In this document: positions 12,056 through 21,656 of the stretch, one piece after another
Layout of the letters: the number at the start of each line of letters is the position of its first letter
Position numbering within the stretch: position 1 is the stretch's first letter
Assembly (NCBI RefSeq): GCF_021730395.1
Contig: NC_069362.1
Location: 86,010,001-86,074,000 of the forward strand
Source of the DNA: Mercenaria mercenaria
Lineage: Eukaryota; Mollusca; Bivalvia; Venerida; Veneridae
Length of the DNA: 64,000 nt
Direction: 5' to 3'
Program-made: the position numbers and the translations under genes
Notes under the pieces: model-generated
What the model was told of the DNA's origin: nothing
What the model saw: the letters and a program-made list of their open reading frames with translations, nothing else
Database searches by the model: none

Positions 12056-12207
12056 CATATAATTCTGGATACAAATATAAAATGTCTGGCTTTCCACAAG
12101 GTGTTCCTTCCCGTGTCTGCCTCCTTATATAATGTGTATTCCACTCTGCCCGTATTAAGTCCAATTCATGCTGAATAAGTTGCATAAAACAGAACCTGAC
12201 GCAACTT
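12056..12207 (-). CDS. Integrase-core gene, exon 8
   Basis: Reads SCVRFCFMQLIQHELDLIRA, EWNTHYIRRQTREGTPCGKP, then DILYLYPELYG, between TTGCAG and GTAAAC. The FCFM-LiQ-ELD...-WN-HyIR...-GkPd-LY--PelYG signature closes the conserved core. Phase 1 joins to exon 9 giving LYGTYDY. Confidence 0.88.
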
Positions 12208-12719
12208 CTGCAACAAGAAACAAACACGATAAAAATTATAACTGAGAAAAAGTAATACAAAAAGTAAAACTGGCAATTGTTTTGCAGCGCGACCATATAT
12301 TGTCCACATAATATGACATAAGGCTATCAAAACATACATTTACAAAATAAGTTTTCTGTTCCATAAACCCTTTTTCTAAGCATGCTCGGATCCAGTGGCA
12401 CCCACCGCAGTCGACTGTCCAGCGACCATATATTCTTTCAACATAGAGCAACTGAGGAATATGTTAGCAAATATCTAAGGTACTAAGTAACAATCAAGGT
12501 ACATAGTGACTTTTAGAGATTATTGTGAGTGCCGATTTGTGGGGAAGACACGTTTTTGACAACACTTTCTTTATCTAAAACATTGGAACATAGATAAATT
12601 ATAACTCGAACATTTAGCTGTTAGCCTATGTATCACATATGCCATGTGTGTCGATATGTATTTGAAACGGCATGTATCGATATTATATCGATCTTCTGTG
12701 TTTCGACATCCTTAGTAAG

Positions 12720-13200
12720 AAACGGTCATTTATGACAATTTAAGGAACATATAACTATGAAAATAAAGAGCATGACCAGAGAAATACAGAAGATGCAAAA
12801 ATTTATATCGTGAATTCTATAAATGTAATTACAATAAATATGTCTGAGGAAGGAGCTCAATATGAATATTTCAGGGGCAAATAATTCCGCTAGGCTGGAC
12901 AAACATTTCAAGATGCGCAAGTTCACATCCTGATGAATATAAATGAAAGGTTTCATGATTCTACAACAGAACTTTTTTATCTAGGACTGGTGTGTTAAAA
13001 TCACAAAATGGGCAGGCTTTTTGCTATTTCAAGGACAATAACTCTGCTTATAAACATAAGGTGTCGCCTGACGAAATTAGGTATGCGAGTCCTCATAATG
13101 ACTAAACATCGTGATTCTACAACTGATATGATTTACTGTAGGGATGGGCGCACCCTAGTGCGTCGCCAACTTTCATGTGGTTTATCTTAAACATATACAT
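12720..13200. repeat. Clam-type dispersed repeat with partial tandem units
   Basis: Blocks such as GATGAATAT, CATGATTCTACAAC and GGGCAGGCTTTTTGCTATTT with AAGGACAATAACTCTGCTTA recur in diverged form (12930-12965 against 13085-13125). Non-coding, within an intron of the integrase-core gene. Confidence 0.4.
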
Positions 13201-13337
13201 TTTACAACGACTGCAAAGCAAACTTTCACAAGTTGGCACCGGTATTACAGGCGATTGTTGTCTTAAGAAGTGGGAGAAACAGGATGGCTCAGAGAAACCC
13301 ATCGTTCTGGAATATGTAAAAACAACCAAAATCACAT

Positions 13338-13405
13338 ACACCCAGAACAGGAGTAGAACCTAACACGGATTCAGAACTAACCACTTCACCACTGCCCTAA
13401 GCAGA
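13338..13405 (-). repeat. tRNA-derived SINE head
   Basis: On the minus strand TGGTGAAGTGG (13391-13381) fits the pol III box A and GGTTCTACTCC (13360-13350) fits box B, 20 bp apart. It reads GCAGTGGTGAAGTGGTTAG then AGGTTCTACTCCTG, like a tRNA with a shortened middle. Spacing shorter than a real tRNA makes a SINE more likely than a tRNA gene. Confidence 0.5.
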
Positions 13406-13462
13406 CATTTAATATTAAAAATAGGTAAGATAATAATCAATGGGAACCGACAATGTTTAAAA

Positions 13463-13730
13463 CAAGAGCTGCCGGAGGTCAGCAACGCTTGACTATTCAA
13501 CAGCCTTGTCAACAGAAACACGTCGAAAAAGGAGCATAATTCTGTAAAACTGCATAACAGTGTTATGGAACCTGTTCACCGCATGTTAGATCATCACAAT
13601 GAACAAATGTGTGAAGTTTCAAGCCATTCCCATTAGCGAGTAATAACAAACCAATTTACATATAAACTTAACAAAGTCGGGACTCCGACGACGAAGCATG
13701 TGCCAATCCAATAGACCAACTTATTCTTTG
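13463..13730. repeat. Truncated clam-type repeat (ACAAGAGCTG type)
   Basis: Begins AACAAGAGCTGCCGGAGGTC and continues GACTATTCAACAGCC, then a tract (GTTATGGAACCTGTTCACC, AATGTGTGAAGTTTCAAGCC) familiar from bivalve intronic repeats. No protein is coded. It ends just before exon 7. Confidence 0.4.
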
Positions 13731-13773
13731 AATAGTGGAGCTACTAATCTTCAACCTTATAACAATAACTTAC

Positions 13774-13884
13774 ACATGAATACCATCTGCTGTTGCGAAA
13801 ATCCCTTGCTCTTCCATTTGACAAAATTTATCTTTCCATGCCGCTATGCATCTTTGATGTAACTGTCGCCACCAACACTCTATC
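13774..13884 (-). CDS. Integrase-core gene, exon 7 (catalytic Glu)
   Basis: After its first base the exon reads IECWWRQLHQRCIAAWKDKF then CQMEEQGIFATADGIHV. The E of (R)IE-WW is the third catalytic residue, and W..F...m...G.f follows as in relatives. Acceptor TTATAG, donor GTAAGT. The join to exon 8 is in phase (HV-SCVRF), while the join to exon 6 is not. Confidence 0.85.
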
Positions 13885-14404
13885 CTATAAAAATAAGGAA
13901 ACAATAATGTGTATGCAAATTTAAACTTGGAGTCGCCAAATCTTTTCAATCACTGTTTATACCGATTTATTTGTTTGCTGGTTTGAATGGGGTTTTACTT
14001 AACGCCGCTTTCAGCATATCGCTAATCAGTTTACCAGTACTAGTTGCTGAATTATTCAAGTACCTGACAAGTTTCTTTTCACAGGAATTATTTTAGGTTA
14101 TCTCACGCATTTCAAAAGAACCCTTGCAAACGCAAGGCATGATATCAAAACCACCCGCCTGCTGGAATCTTCAGTTTCAATGATTTCAATTGTTAAAGCC
14201 CATTAAGTCGGCTCTTACGATGCGCGCACGGCTTCAAGGTGGTTGCAGTTCTGTTCATTTTTCAATTAAAGGAGCCCAAAACCACAAGGGTTATACCAGT
14301 TTGTGTAGCGATCTTACAAGTACTTGGACAAGGATATATTATATGAATAAAACAAGATGTGTGCGGAAAACACTATTCCCCCTCAAGCAACCTTTTCGTT
14401 AAAC

Positions 14405-14660
14405 AGTTATGTTTTATGGGTCAGATTAAAGTTTCACTATCTGGGGTCACGGTGACCTTTACCTTTAACCTAGTAAAGGGTCAAGGCAGTTGTCGGATGT
14501 GGAGATCAACAAGGTTCATCTACATATGAAGTTTGAATACCCTAGGTGGAAGCGTTTTCATTTTATGAGCAATGTGAAAATTTTGTGACACAGACGGACT
14601 GGCGGAATGACAGAACCAAAACAATATGCCCCCGATCATTCGATCCGGGGAGAGGGTGTT
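14405..14660. repeat. Clam-type repeat fragment
   Basis: Contains GGGTCACGGTGACCTTTACC, AGTAAAGGGTCAAGG, ATGAAGTTTGAATACCCTAGG and a terminal CAATATGCCCCC-GATC-CGGGGAGAGGG. This is the pattern of a dispersed intronic repeat in bivalves, seen here only once. Confidence 0.35.
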
Positions 14661-14722
14661 AAAAGTATTGTGACGCAAATTCAAAGAACAATAACGTATT
14701 GCATTCTGACACTTTTACTTAC

Positions 14723-14862
14723 CTGGTTTGTATGCGAGCTACCGACGATAACACTTCGTTCACCAGCCATATCGTCACCATGATACCATCTGAATGTTTT
14801 TTGCATATCCTCCACAACAACATTTTCCGTACCCGCATCCATCCTGATACACCGTGGAACCC
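14723..14862 (-). CDS. Integrase-core gene, exon 6 (second catalytic Asp)
   Basis: Reads GVPRCIRMDAGTENVVVEDM, QKTFRWYHGDDMAGERSVIV, then GSSHTNQ before GTAAGT. GvPr-iR-D-GTEN carries the second catalytic Asp, and GS-s-sNQ normally leads straight into RIE-WW. The exon ends in phase 0, which does not fit the phase of the next exon. Confidence 0.85.
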
Positions 14863-15442
14863 CTTATATAATAAACGTTAAAAAGAATTCACAACTATTG
14901 GCTGTATCTATACTTTATAACGCGGAATGTTCAAGTAACCTACACTGATATCCAAGGCTTGATTTTGGTATAGTTTTCTGGTCCTTAGGGATCATTGATC
15001 TCAACACACAGAGTTAGTACAATACAGTTAGTAGAATCTGTAAAGTAAATCAAAGCCTTGAAATGTGTGATGGTTGCGGGGTTTTGGTAGATCTATTTTC
15101 TGTTTAAATGCCAGTCTATGAATATACATGAATGAGAAACAAATGCAAATTTAATATGCCCCATATCAAGGACGAACTCTGCCTGACCCAGATTGTGTTG
15201 TAACCACGGGCTGGAATACCTTATCATTGATAGATCTTATATAATCTAAATGGTAAGTGTGAATGGATACAGGTTGAATAAGAACTGCTTGTTCATTGAT
15301 GATTCATCCGCAGTGTTCATGAAATGGGACTATTTTGTGCACATTGTCAGAAATACGCTTTAAATTTGTTAACGGGATAAACCCGGTATATTCAAAGTTG
15401 AACTACTTTTTACTAGGCATCAGTACTTGTCACAAGAAGCTG

Positions 15443-15652
15443 TGCATTGTCACACCCTATATGGCTCCCTTCGGATACAGCTCCTCGGGGAATAATTACA
15501 CAAAAACACCGTGAAGCTATATACGGAACAAAGCTACAGGTGTTCCGTTTATAGCTCTTGTTTTAGCAAGGAAGCTATATACGAAACGGTGCTCCGAATA
15601 TAACTCCCTGCGGAGCTATATCCGAAGGGAGCTTTAAGGGTGTGACAGTGCA
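15443..15652. mobile_element. Palindromic MITE with TGTCACACCC ends
   Basis: The left end TGCATTGTCACACCC and the reverse complement of the right end TGCACTGTCACACCC start arms of about 40 bp that continue GGCTCCCTTCGGATACAGCTCC against AGCTCCCTTCGGATATAGCTCC. Internal AGCTATATACGGAAC and AGCTATATACGAAAC repeats are present. About 210 bp, no ORF. Confidence 0.65.
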
Positions 15653-15767
15653 TACATGTATAACATACATGCAGTAAGCAATAACCGCGCACAGTACAGA
15701 AATAACCTTACACCATATCACAGTGAAAATGATTGGTCATTACTATTGTAATTAGTAACTTGCTCAC

Positions 15768-15865
15768 CTCTTATTTCTTTTACGAACTCTAGAAAATAAG
15801 CAGCAATGATATTCGGATTATTATTGGAATGTGCAACTTTCAGCCAAAGAATCCGTCTCGGAAAG
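15768..15865 (-). CDS. Integrase-core gene, exon 5
   Basis: Reads FPRRILWLKVAHSNNNPNII then AAYFLEFVKEIR, between TTTCAG and GTGAGC. The R-x-LWL-V-x-x-(T/S)NNNP-x-x-(I/V)A-x-Y(F/Y)L core strand/helix of the family is clear. Joins in phase to exon 6 as EIRGVPRC. Confidence 0.85.
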
Positions 15866-15999
15866 CTGAAAAAGGATATTAACTGAGTAGAACTATATTA
15901 AAAAGTATCAGACATACGTGTATTCTAAACATGAGTTTCTTGCGGTTTATTGTATTTACATGTATTTCAAAACTGAACCCATTTTTATAAGGCCTAAAT

Positions 16000-17020
16000 A
16001 TTCTTTGTGTCTGGTAACATCCTCAAACGGAAATTATTTATAATTATTTTTTTTAGGACTAAGTGATACTATTCAGATTTTTTGTTGTCCAAAAATAAAT
16101 ACAAATAAGGGGGTCACGCACTTGATTTCTAATATCACTGACAATGTTTAAAGCATAAAAAGTGCAATTCTGCAACCTTTTTTCTCAAAAGTTAAAAACA
16201 ATATTGCCAAAGTTTAGGGTAGGTAAGGAAACAGGAAACAAAAAAATATTCATGGAAAACTTGAACTTGTTTGGCATCTATGATTCTAAGGAAATCAATT
16301 TACGATATTAATTTAATTACATTTAATATGCCTAGTCTAATACATTTAATTATTATCATCAATGAAAACTTGTCTGTATTTAGTTTGAATCCTACTTGCG
16401 TTGGCGTTTACATGAAAACATTAAGGATATTTCTCGACATATTTTTCTGCACGTTTTTGAAAGATTTAGAATTATCATTGCAGGTAGCTCAATGATAGAT
16501 TTGAAAAACAAAAGCTTAACTTTCGAAAACAAATGCATAAAACGTGCATTTTCAGCATTACTTCAGTTATTCTTCAAAATGTGTAAACTAGTACTCACAA
16601 GTTTACAATAAAGGTGGTTTTAAAAGGTTTTAGTCACCATTTCAATAATCAATTTATCGGACATACAATCAAAAACTATAGCAACTGAACAATAAAAAGG
16701 GGAAAATGTTCATAGAGTTTATGTAAAATTATCAGTTATATAAATAATAAAATGTATAAATTGATAACAATTAGCATTTAATACATTCATTTGATCAAAG
16801 TGTATCCTCGCTATTAAGACAACATCTGCTCTCTCAAAACATGGCCTAAACAGTAAGCTGGTTCAATTTATTTCTTATTTGGGCTGAAAATGTTTCAGTT
16901 AATCAAAACATATTGGTCCTAATTCAAAGATGGTCTTAAAGGATTTTGCTGTTAAAAGACAGATATCGGCCAAAGTTATAGACTAACAATGACAGTTAAC
17001 TGACAATGAAATGACTTGAA
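16000..17020. other. Intron 4 of the integrase-core gene, mostly plain AT-rich DNA
   Basis: Short open frames at 16271-16611 have no recognisable motif and look like chance. No element is seen. Confidence 0.4.
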
Positions 17021-17030
17021 AAACTCATAC

Positions 17031-17202
17031 CCACAAATGGCTCCGTGGATTCCAAACCCATACTTTTATCTTGTCGTAACCGTCAATGTGAATTAGAAAA
17101 TTCGGACCTCTGTTAAAGTATTCTCTTCTTAAAAGCCTGTTTGACAGTCTGGCCTGAACACCTTCGGGATCTATGATGTTTTGATATTGCAGTACCTTAT
17201 GT
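17031..17202 (-). CDS. Integrase-core gene, exon 4 (first catalytic Asp)
   Basis: Reads HKVLQYQNIIDPEGVQARLS, NRLLRREYFNRGPNFLIHID, then GYDKIK. DPEGV, R-x3-R-x2-Y-x-N-x-GPNfl-HIDGYDK is the family signature, with the catalytic Asp in HIDGYDK. The expected YGFGIHGAICG follows in a different frame, so the exon is broken once. Acceptor TTTTAG, donor GTATGA. Confidence 0.8.
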
Positions 17203-18138
17203 CTAAAATATTTGGTTTAAACATATTTATTCATCTATAATGTATCGCATAGTAATTACAATTATACAGTTTTGCACTTAGTATATCTAAACTTTTTGAA
17301 TAACGATATCATAAATATTAGTAGTGGGTGTCCCAGAATAAAATTCCACTTCACAATGATATTAACTTTGCTAAAATAAATTTCAAATACTAGTATGCAT
17401 GACTGGTCAAAAAAGAAAGGCTTTTTAGATTTACAGTATTATGGTAATAAATATGGATGAAATCATTATTAAAACAGTGCATTCCGGTCCTTTTCTCATA
17501 TTCTTTATCTCACGTATTGTCTTTTATGAGGTTTAACGTAGTTTATCTATTAGTAAGTACTAGTACGTATCATAATTTATTCTAAGATTGTCTTTTCGTA
17601 TATATTGATGAACAGTTTGTAATATATTCTAAACAAACTCACTAAAGAAAAAGTTGAAAGAAAAATGGGGTTGAAAAAAAAACCAGAACATAAATATAGT
17701 TTCATTAATGGCGTCATTATAAGATAGTGTGATACTTGATGATATAATTCTGTTTGTATAGTTGTAAAACTTACATCCATTTCCTTTCATTTGAGACCAA
17801 TCATGCTTATCTGTAATTTATTTTTAAGTGGATATGTATTCTGGGACACACTGTATAACCAACACAATCACAATTTTCATGACAAGTAATAAGAAAATAT
17901 TTAGTACTTTCACTCATTAGTAACATCACTCCAAAAGACACTTTAACGGAAACAAATAGCTAGAGTTCTAGATAACGAGTTTCACTGACAACAAATGTGA
18001 AATAATAAACTGATGCAACCTTCTGGCGCATTTAAGATATAAATATAGCATGTTAAGTATGTTAAGCAGAAATTTGAAAATGCCAATAACTAAGTCACAA
18101 TGTTTCAGTGTTACATGGTACAGAGCAGCAATACAAAC

Positions 18139-18224
18139 CTCCCTAACATTATTCCATACTTTGTTCGCAACCTACTAGCCATGGCCCGACAACCGAGATT
18201 TCCACCTGTACCCTGAACTTCAGC
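18139..18224 (-). CDS. Integrase-core gene, exon 3
   Basis: Reads AEVQGTGGNLGCRAMASRLR then TKYGIMLG, with acceptor ATTCAG and donor GTTTGT. The G-x2-lGyR.M..RLr..yGi pattern is typical of the family and precedes the catalytic core. Phase 2 joins to exon 4 (LG-R-HKVLQYQ). Confidence 0.8.
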
Positions 18225-19117
18225 CTGAATGATACAGGTTAAAAAGAATTTCTCGAGTCTCTATGCCATCTTAATGGACAGTTGCAGTGTTAGTACTGAT
18301 TATCACAAGTTTGGATAACGATAGCGAATTTGCGCCAAAAATCAAAACGGTATCTGTTCACCTCGGACCTCATTGGCCAGCGAATAGATATTTTAATTGG
18401 CATCAGATTGGTAATCAATGGCAATATGCTCTCGCAACATGTGCCCATTTGGCTTCAACATTTAACCAATCAGAGATGTGGGCACACTTTGGCTTCTATA
18501 CAAAAGGGTAAAATAACCTAGACAGACGTTACATATAAACCCGATCATCATCGTCAATCCTTCAGTCAACATCCAGGGCAGTCAACAGATTAAATAGTTA
18601 TCTACATGGTAACTACTAGCTAGCTAGAAACCTTACTAAGAGGAATAAACAAGCCCAACAAACGACCTTGTAGCTTTCAAAAATCTTTATCGACCAGACA
18701 AACTAACAACAACATCTATTCATTGCGCTAGTCTCAGGTCATCGCATATCTCGAAGTTGCTATATATGCCAGTACGTTATATTCCTATTGTGATACATTT
18801 CAACGTTTCATATCTCAGACGTAATTGTGATACAAAACGTTTCGTATCTCACACGTAAAATTGACAGGAATAGAGCCATATTACTCTGGGTCTATCTTTT
18901 GTTTTGTACTGAGCTGCTTGTCTCGTAACACATACATTTGGAGCTATATCTCTATCAGAACACCAATGGGATACCAACTCTAAAGAAGGTCTTTTTCAGC
19001 TATCTCAGGAATATTCATATATCGTGTATCATTATCAGTCAGTTCCTTGCATCTCAAGCAACAAGACGTAAATTCCTATTTAAAAATTTGTGAAAATGAA
19101 CTGATATAGATATTTAC

Positions 19118-19205
19118 CAAAATAGCTGCTTGAACGACAGCACGATTCCAGTTTGGCCGCCTCTTTAGACCAAGTCTTTTACAATGCCGTTTAAGTTGCC
19201 GATAG
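19118..19205 (-). CDS. Integrase-core gene, exon 2
   Basis: Reads YRQLKRHCKRLGLKRRPNWN then RAVVQAAIL, between a TTCCAG acceptor and a GTAAAT donor. The LK..LK.LGL.RR pattern is the second helix pair of the N-terminal DNA-binding-like region in this family. Ends in phase 0. Confidence 0.8.
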
Positions 19206-19404
19206 CTGGAATAATAAAAGTATGTCAATGCGCAGCGCTAGTAAAAACATCAACAAACAGGCGAATAGAGTATGATAATACATAGTGTGGGTTTGATCTC
19301 ACGATCTTTAATTCCGTTACTGACGAGTCGAGTTATTTTCATGGTATACCGACGTTTATTTTACAGTAATGTCAGCAATGACACCAAATGCAACAACTGC
19401 ATGA

Positions 19405-19405
<1 letters not shown>

Positions 19406-19445
<40 letters not shown>

Positions 19446-19467
19446 GGGGTGGGGGTGGGGGGTGGAG
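19406..19467 (+). repeat. (TG)n microsatellite followed by a G-run tract
   Basis: About 17 TG units (19406-19440) run into GGGGGGTGGGGGTGGGGGGT (19444-19463). The four G-runs could form a G-quadruplex on the plus strand. It lies in intron 1 of the minus-strand integrase-core gene. Confidence 0.85.
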
Positions 19468-20189
19468 ACACTATGTTCCAGATTGACTTGCTATTCTAGG
19501 TGAAAACAGAAATGAGACCAAAGCCAACGGAAACATCCCTGTACATGAGTTTTCATGTAACAACCATAACGGTAACATCTGCACTAAAGGTAACACCATG
19601 CACCAAGAGTAACAATTTTTGACACCCTAAGCAACCTGCACTTAAGATAACTTTGTCAGTGACACCAAAGGCAACAATCTCCGACACCAATTATGACATA
19701 TTTCACACATGTACTGAAGGTAACGGGTATCAGCACTAAGGGTAACTGGCACTTACCGCAACAACTACAGTTATTGCTACCATCACGTGTAAAAACCTCA
19801 CCACCAAGTCTTTGCGTTGTCTTACCCGTGTATGCGGTTGTTTCGGGTCTGGGATGGTGATATGCCTAATGTCTGTGACTTCCCTGTTGCGGACCGTTTT
19901 CGTTGTACCTTCAAGGTTCATACCCGACAGACCCATAATATTTATATACGGAGTTGTTCAGAATAAGTAGAAAATACTTTCTATAGAGGTCACCTTGTTT
20001 GGTAATAGGTATTTAGTCTTACGAAACATGTACTTCAACTGTCCGCATTATATTTTGTACAAAATATCACACTTCTTTTTCAAACATATTTTTTCTCTAA
20101 GTTTGTTCTTGTTATGTGTCTTACATAATTATCAAGGTACACCGGGAAATAAAAAATAGTTTACTCTTATATTTGTTGAAATACTTCAG

Positions 20190-20440
20190 TTTTTGTCAAT
20201 TTGACAGCTCTACTTTCACTTTCATTTTGCAATGTTTGCATTTTATATGTACATGGTTTGTAACACTTTCAACTCCTGGAGTACCTGGACAAATATGTTA
20301 GAAGCACAATGATAATAGAAGTAATGACAAAATACTTTTGAAAAAGAAGTTTGATGTGTTGTCCGTGGGAATACCGGTATCTTAAAAGTTTCTTCTGCTT
20401 ATTATGAACAATTTGGTGTATTCTTTATGATAGACCAAGG
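20190..20440 (-). repeat. Sequence homologous to the DAGL 3' UTR region
   Basis: TTTGACAGCTCTACTTTCAC followed by TTTCATTT, later CAAAATA-TT-TGAAAAAGAAGT and CTTCT-CTT-TT-TGAACA-TTT, occur in the same order and orientation at 48680-48960, downstream of the diacylglycerol lipase stop codon. Either a stray copy of that gene's 3' end or two copies of one dispersed repeat. No lipase exon is seen next to this copy. Confidence 0.5.
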
Positions 20441-20573
20441 CCTATGTGACGTAAACAACTAAAACAAAAATTAACATGAACCGTAAATGTATACAACATG
20501 TAAACAACTTACAAAGTACGTGATATATGCATGTAGTTCAATCACACCTTGATCACCTAGACGTATAACTTAC

Positions 20574-20677
20574 CTAAGAATAACCTTTTGATTAATTTCT
20601 AGCAAGGTCAGTGTTTCAGTTAATGAAAAACCGGCTGAAAAATAATCTCGGACATGTGAGTCTACTTCGTTTTCCAT
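20574..20677 (-). CDS. Integrase-core gene, exon 1 (start codon)
   Basis: ATG at 20677-20675 begins MENEVDSHVRDYFSAGFSL and the exon ends ..KVIL plus two bases before GTAAGT. The family usually begins with a short acidic stretch then a 'DYF..G.t..EI...L' motif, which this matches. Phase 2 joins exactly to exon 2, giving VILSYRQLKRH. The ATG lies a few bases from the end of the hairpin-minisatellite repeat, so any 5' UTR would come from that repeat. Confidence 0.75.
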
Positions 20678-20679
20678 GT

Positions 20680-21345
20680 TTACGCATGCAAAACCGGAAG
20701 GCTAAAGTGCGATGATTAAAATATCATGTTTTCGTATTTTCGCCTTCGCGGTCAGCAGGGCGAAAACGCGAAAACGCGATACTTTCACACGAAAACACGA
20801 AGTAAAAATATCGCGTTTTCGCGCTATCAATATCGTGTTTTCGCGTTTTCGCCCTACTAACCACGAAGGCGAAAACACGAAAAGACGATGTTAGATCAAG
20901 GGCGATAACGCGAAAACACGATATCAACAACGCGAAAACGCGATATTTTTTCTTCGTGTTTTCGTGTGAAAGTATCGCGTTTTCGCGTAAAAATATCGCG
21001 TTTTCGCGATTTCGCCCCTAGGACGACAACACGAAACTGCGATGGCCCCAACGGAACACCGTAAAAAACTGCAAAGTAGTTTTCACGCATTCATTCGTAC
21101 TGGTTTATATCATTCCAATACGGCAAACACGGTATATATGCGGCGTGTACACTTTTGGAGACAGTAAACGCAGACAAATTTAAGGGCATGGTAAAATTAA
21201 TTAATATAATAATATGCATGACACTTACCAAGAAACAAAGTGGATTTCGGTAGCATTATGCATAGAAATAAAATTCCGGTTCCCTAGCCTATGCACGGTA
21301 TTTTGCTTAGACACTCTTCTCTAGCCACTGCCTTTTAAAGGGTCT
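20680..21345 (-). repeat. Dispersed repeat module carrying a hairpin minisatellite (inverted copy)
   Basis: Read on the minus strand this follows 5400-6375. The shared non-array part lies at 21063-21345 (GGCTAGGGAACCGGAATTTT, TTTCTTGGTAAGTG, ATTAATTTTAC, GTTTACTGTCTCC, ACGAATGAATGCG). The array (20705-21020) uses the same CGAAAACGCGA/CGAAAACACGA words and changes orientation inside. Its ends are TACGGTGTTCCG (complement of 21051-21062) and a CTTCCGGTTTTGCATGCGTA-like end (complement of about 20680-20702). Frames at 20712-21090 are translated repeat. Confidence 0.7.
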
Positions 21346-21642
21346 TAAAATATCTTGTCCAATGAATAATAATAGGGTTTGATATTATATCTTACAACCT
21401 AGAAAGTTTTATTATTTCTTTAAAGGGGGTTTCAAGACCAATAATGTTTTGAAAACATCGAATGCTTTTTCAGATATCAATATCACCACCACACTGGCCA
21501 TAGCTTTCGCAGAAGCGGTGGTTCCAACGCCGCGGCGGTGGAGGATTCGTCGTAGAAGCGGTGGATAAATATGACCGGCTGACTACATTACGGTATGTTT
21601 TCTAATGAGTTTTCCCATATTTATTCACGTTTGAATGAAAAC

Positions 21643-21656
21643 AACCAGTGAGACAG
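21643..21656 (+). repeat. Target-site duplication, left copy
   Basis: AACCAGTGAGACAG is repeated exactly at 22638-22651. Between the copies lies the LINE fragment, and the right arm of the foldback element has the sequence uninterrupted, which proves the insertion. Confidence 0.85.

Larger units (their letters stand above)
11112..20677 (-). pseudogene. Integrase-core (DDE) domain protein gene, nine exons, probably inactive
   Basis: Nine exons can be chained on the minus strand using GT/AG sites and phase. They read, in order, an N-terminal helix-turn-helix-like region (MENEVDSHVRDYFSAGFSL then YRQLKRHCKRLGLKRR), EVQGTGGNLGCRAM, LIHIDGYDK (first catalytic Asp), LWLKVAHSNNNPNIIAAYFL, CIRMDAGTEN (second Asp), RIECWWRQL (catalytic Glu), FCFMQLIQHELD, EWNTHYIRRQ and GKPDILYLYPELYG. 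This order matches the metazoan 'integrase core domain' family (as I recall, Pfam rva_4-type), a multi-exon, multi-copy family in cnidarians, molluscs and fish. The role is unknown; related enzymes join DNA strands. Two places do not hold frame (within the exon carrying the first Asp, and at the join before the Glu exon), so this copy is probably a pseudogene unless assembly errors explain them. Confidence 0.8.

Noticed and set aside
12236-12451. RIYGRWTVDCGGCHWIRACL frame, which superficially recalls the RIE-WW motif of the integrase-core family
   Set aside because: The true RIECWW exon is at 13774-13884 and joins the next exon in phase; this frame has no matching splice sites.
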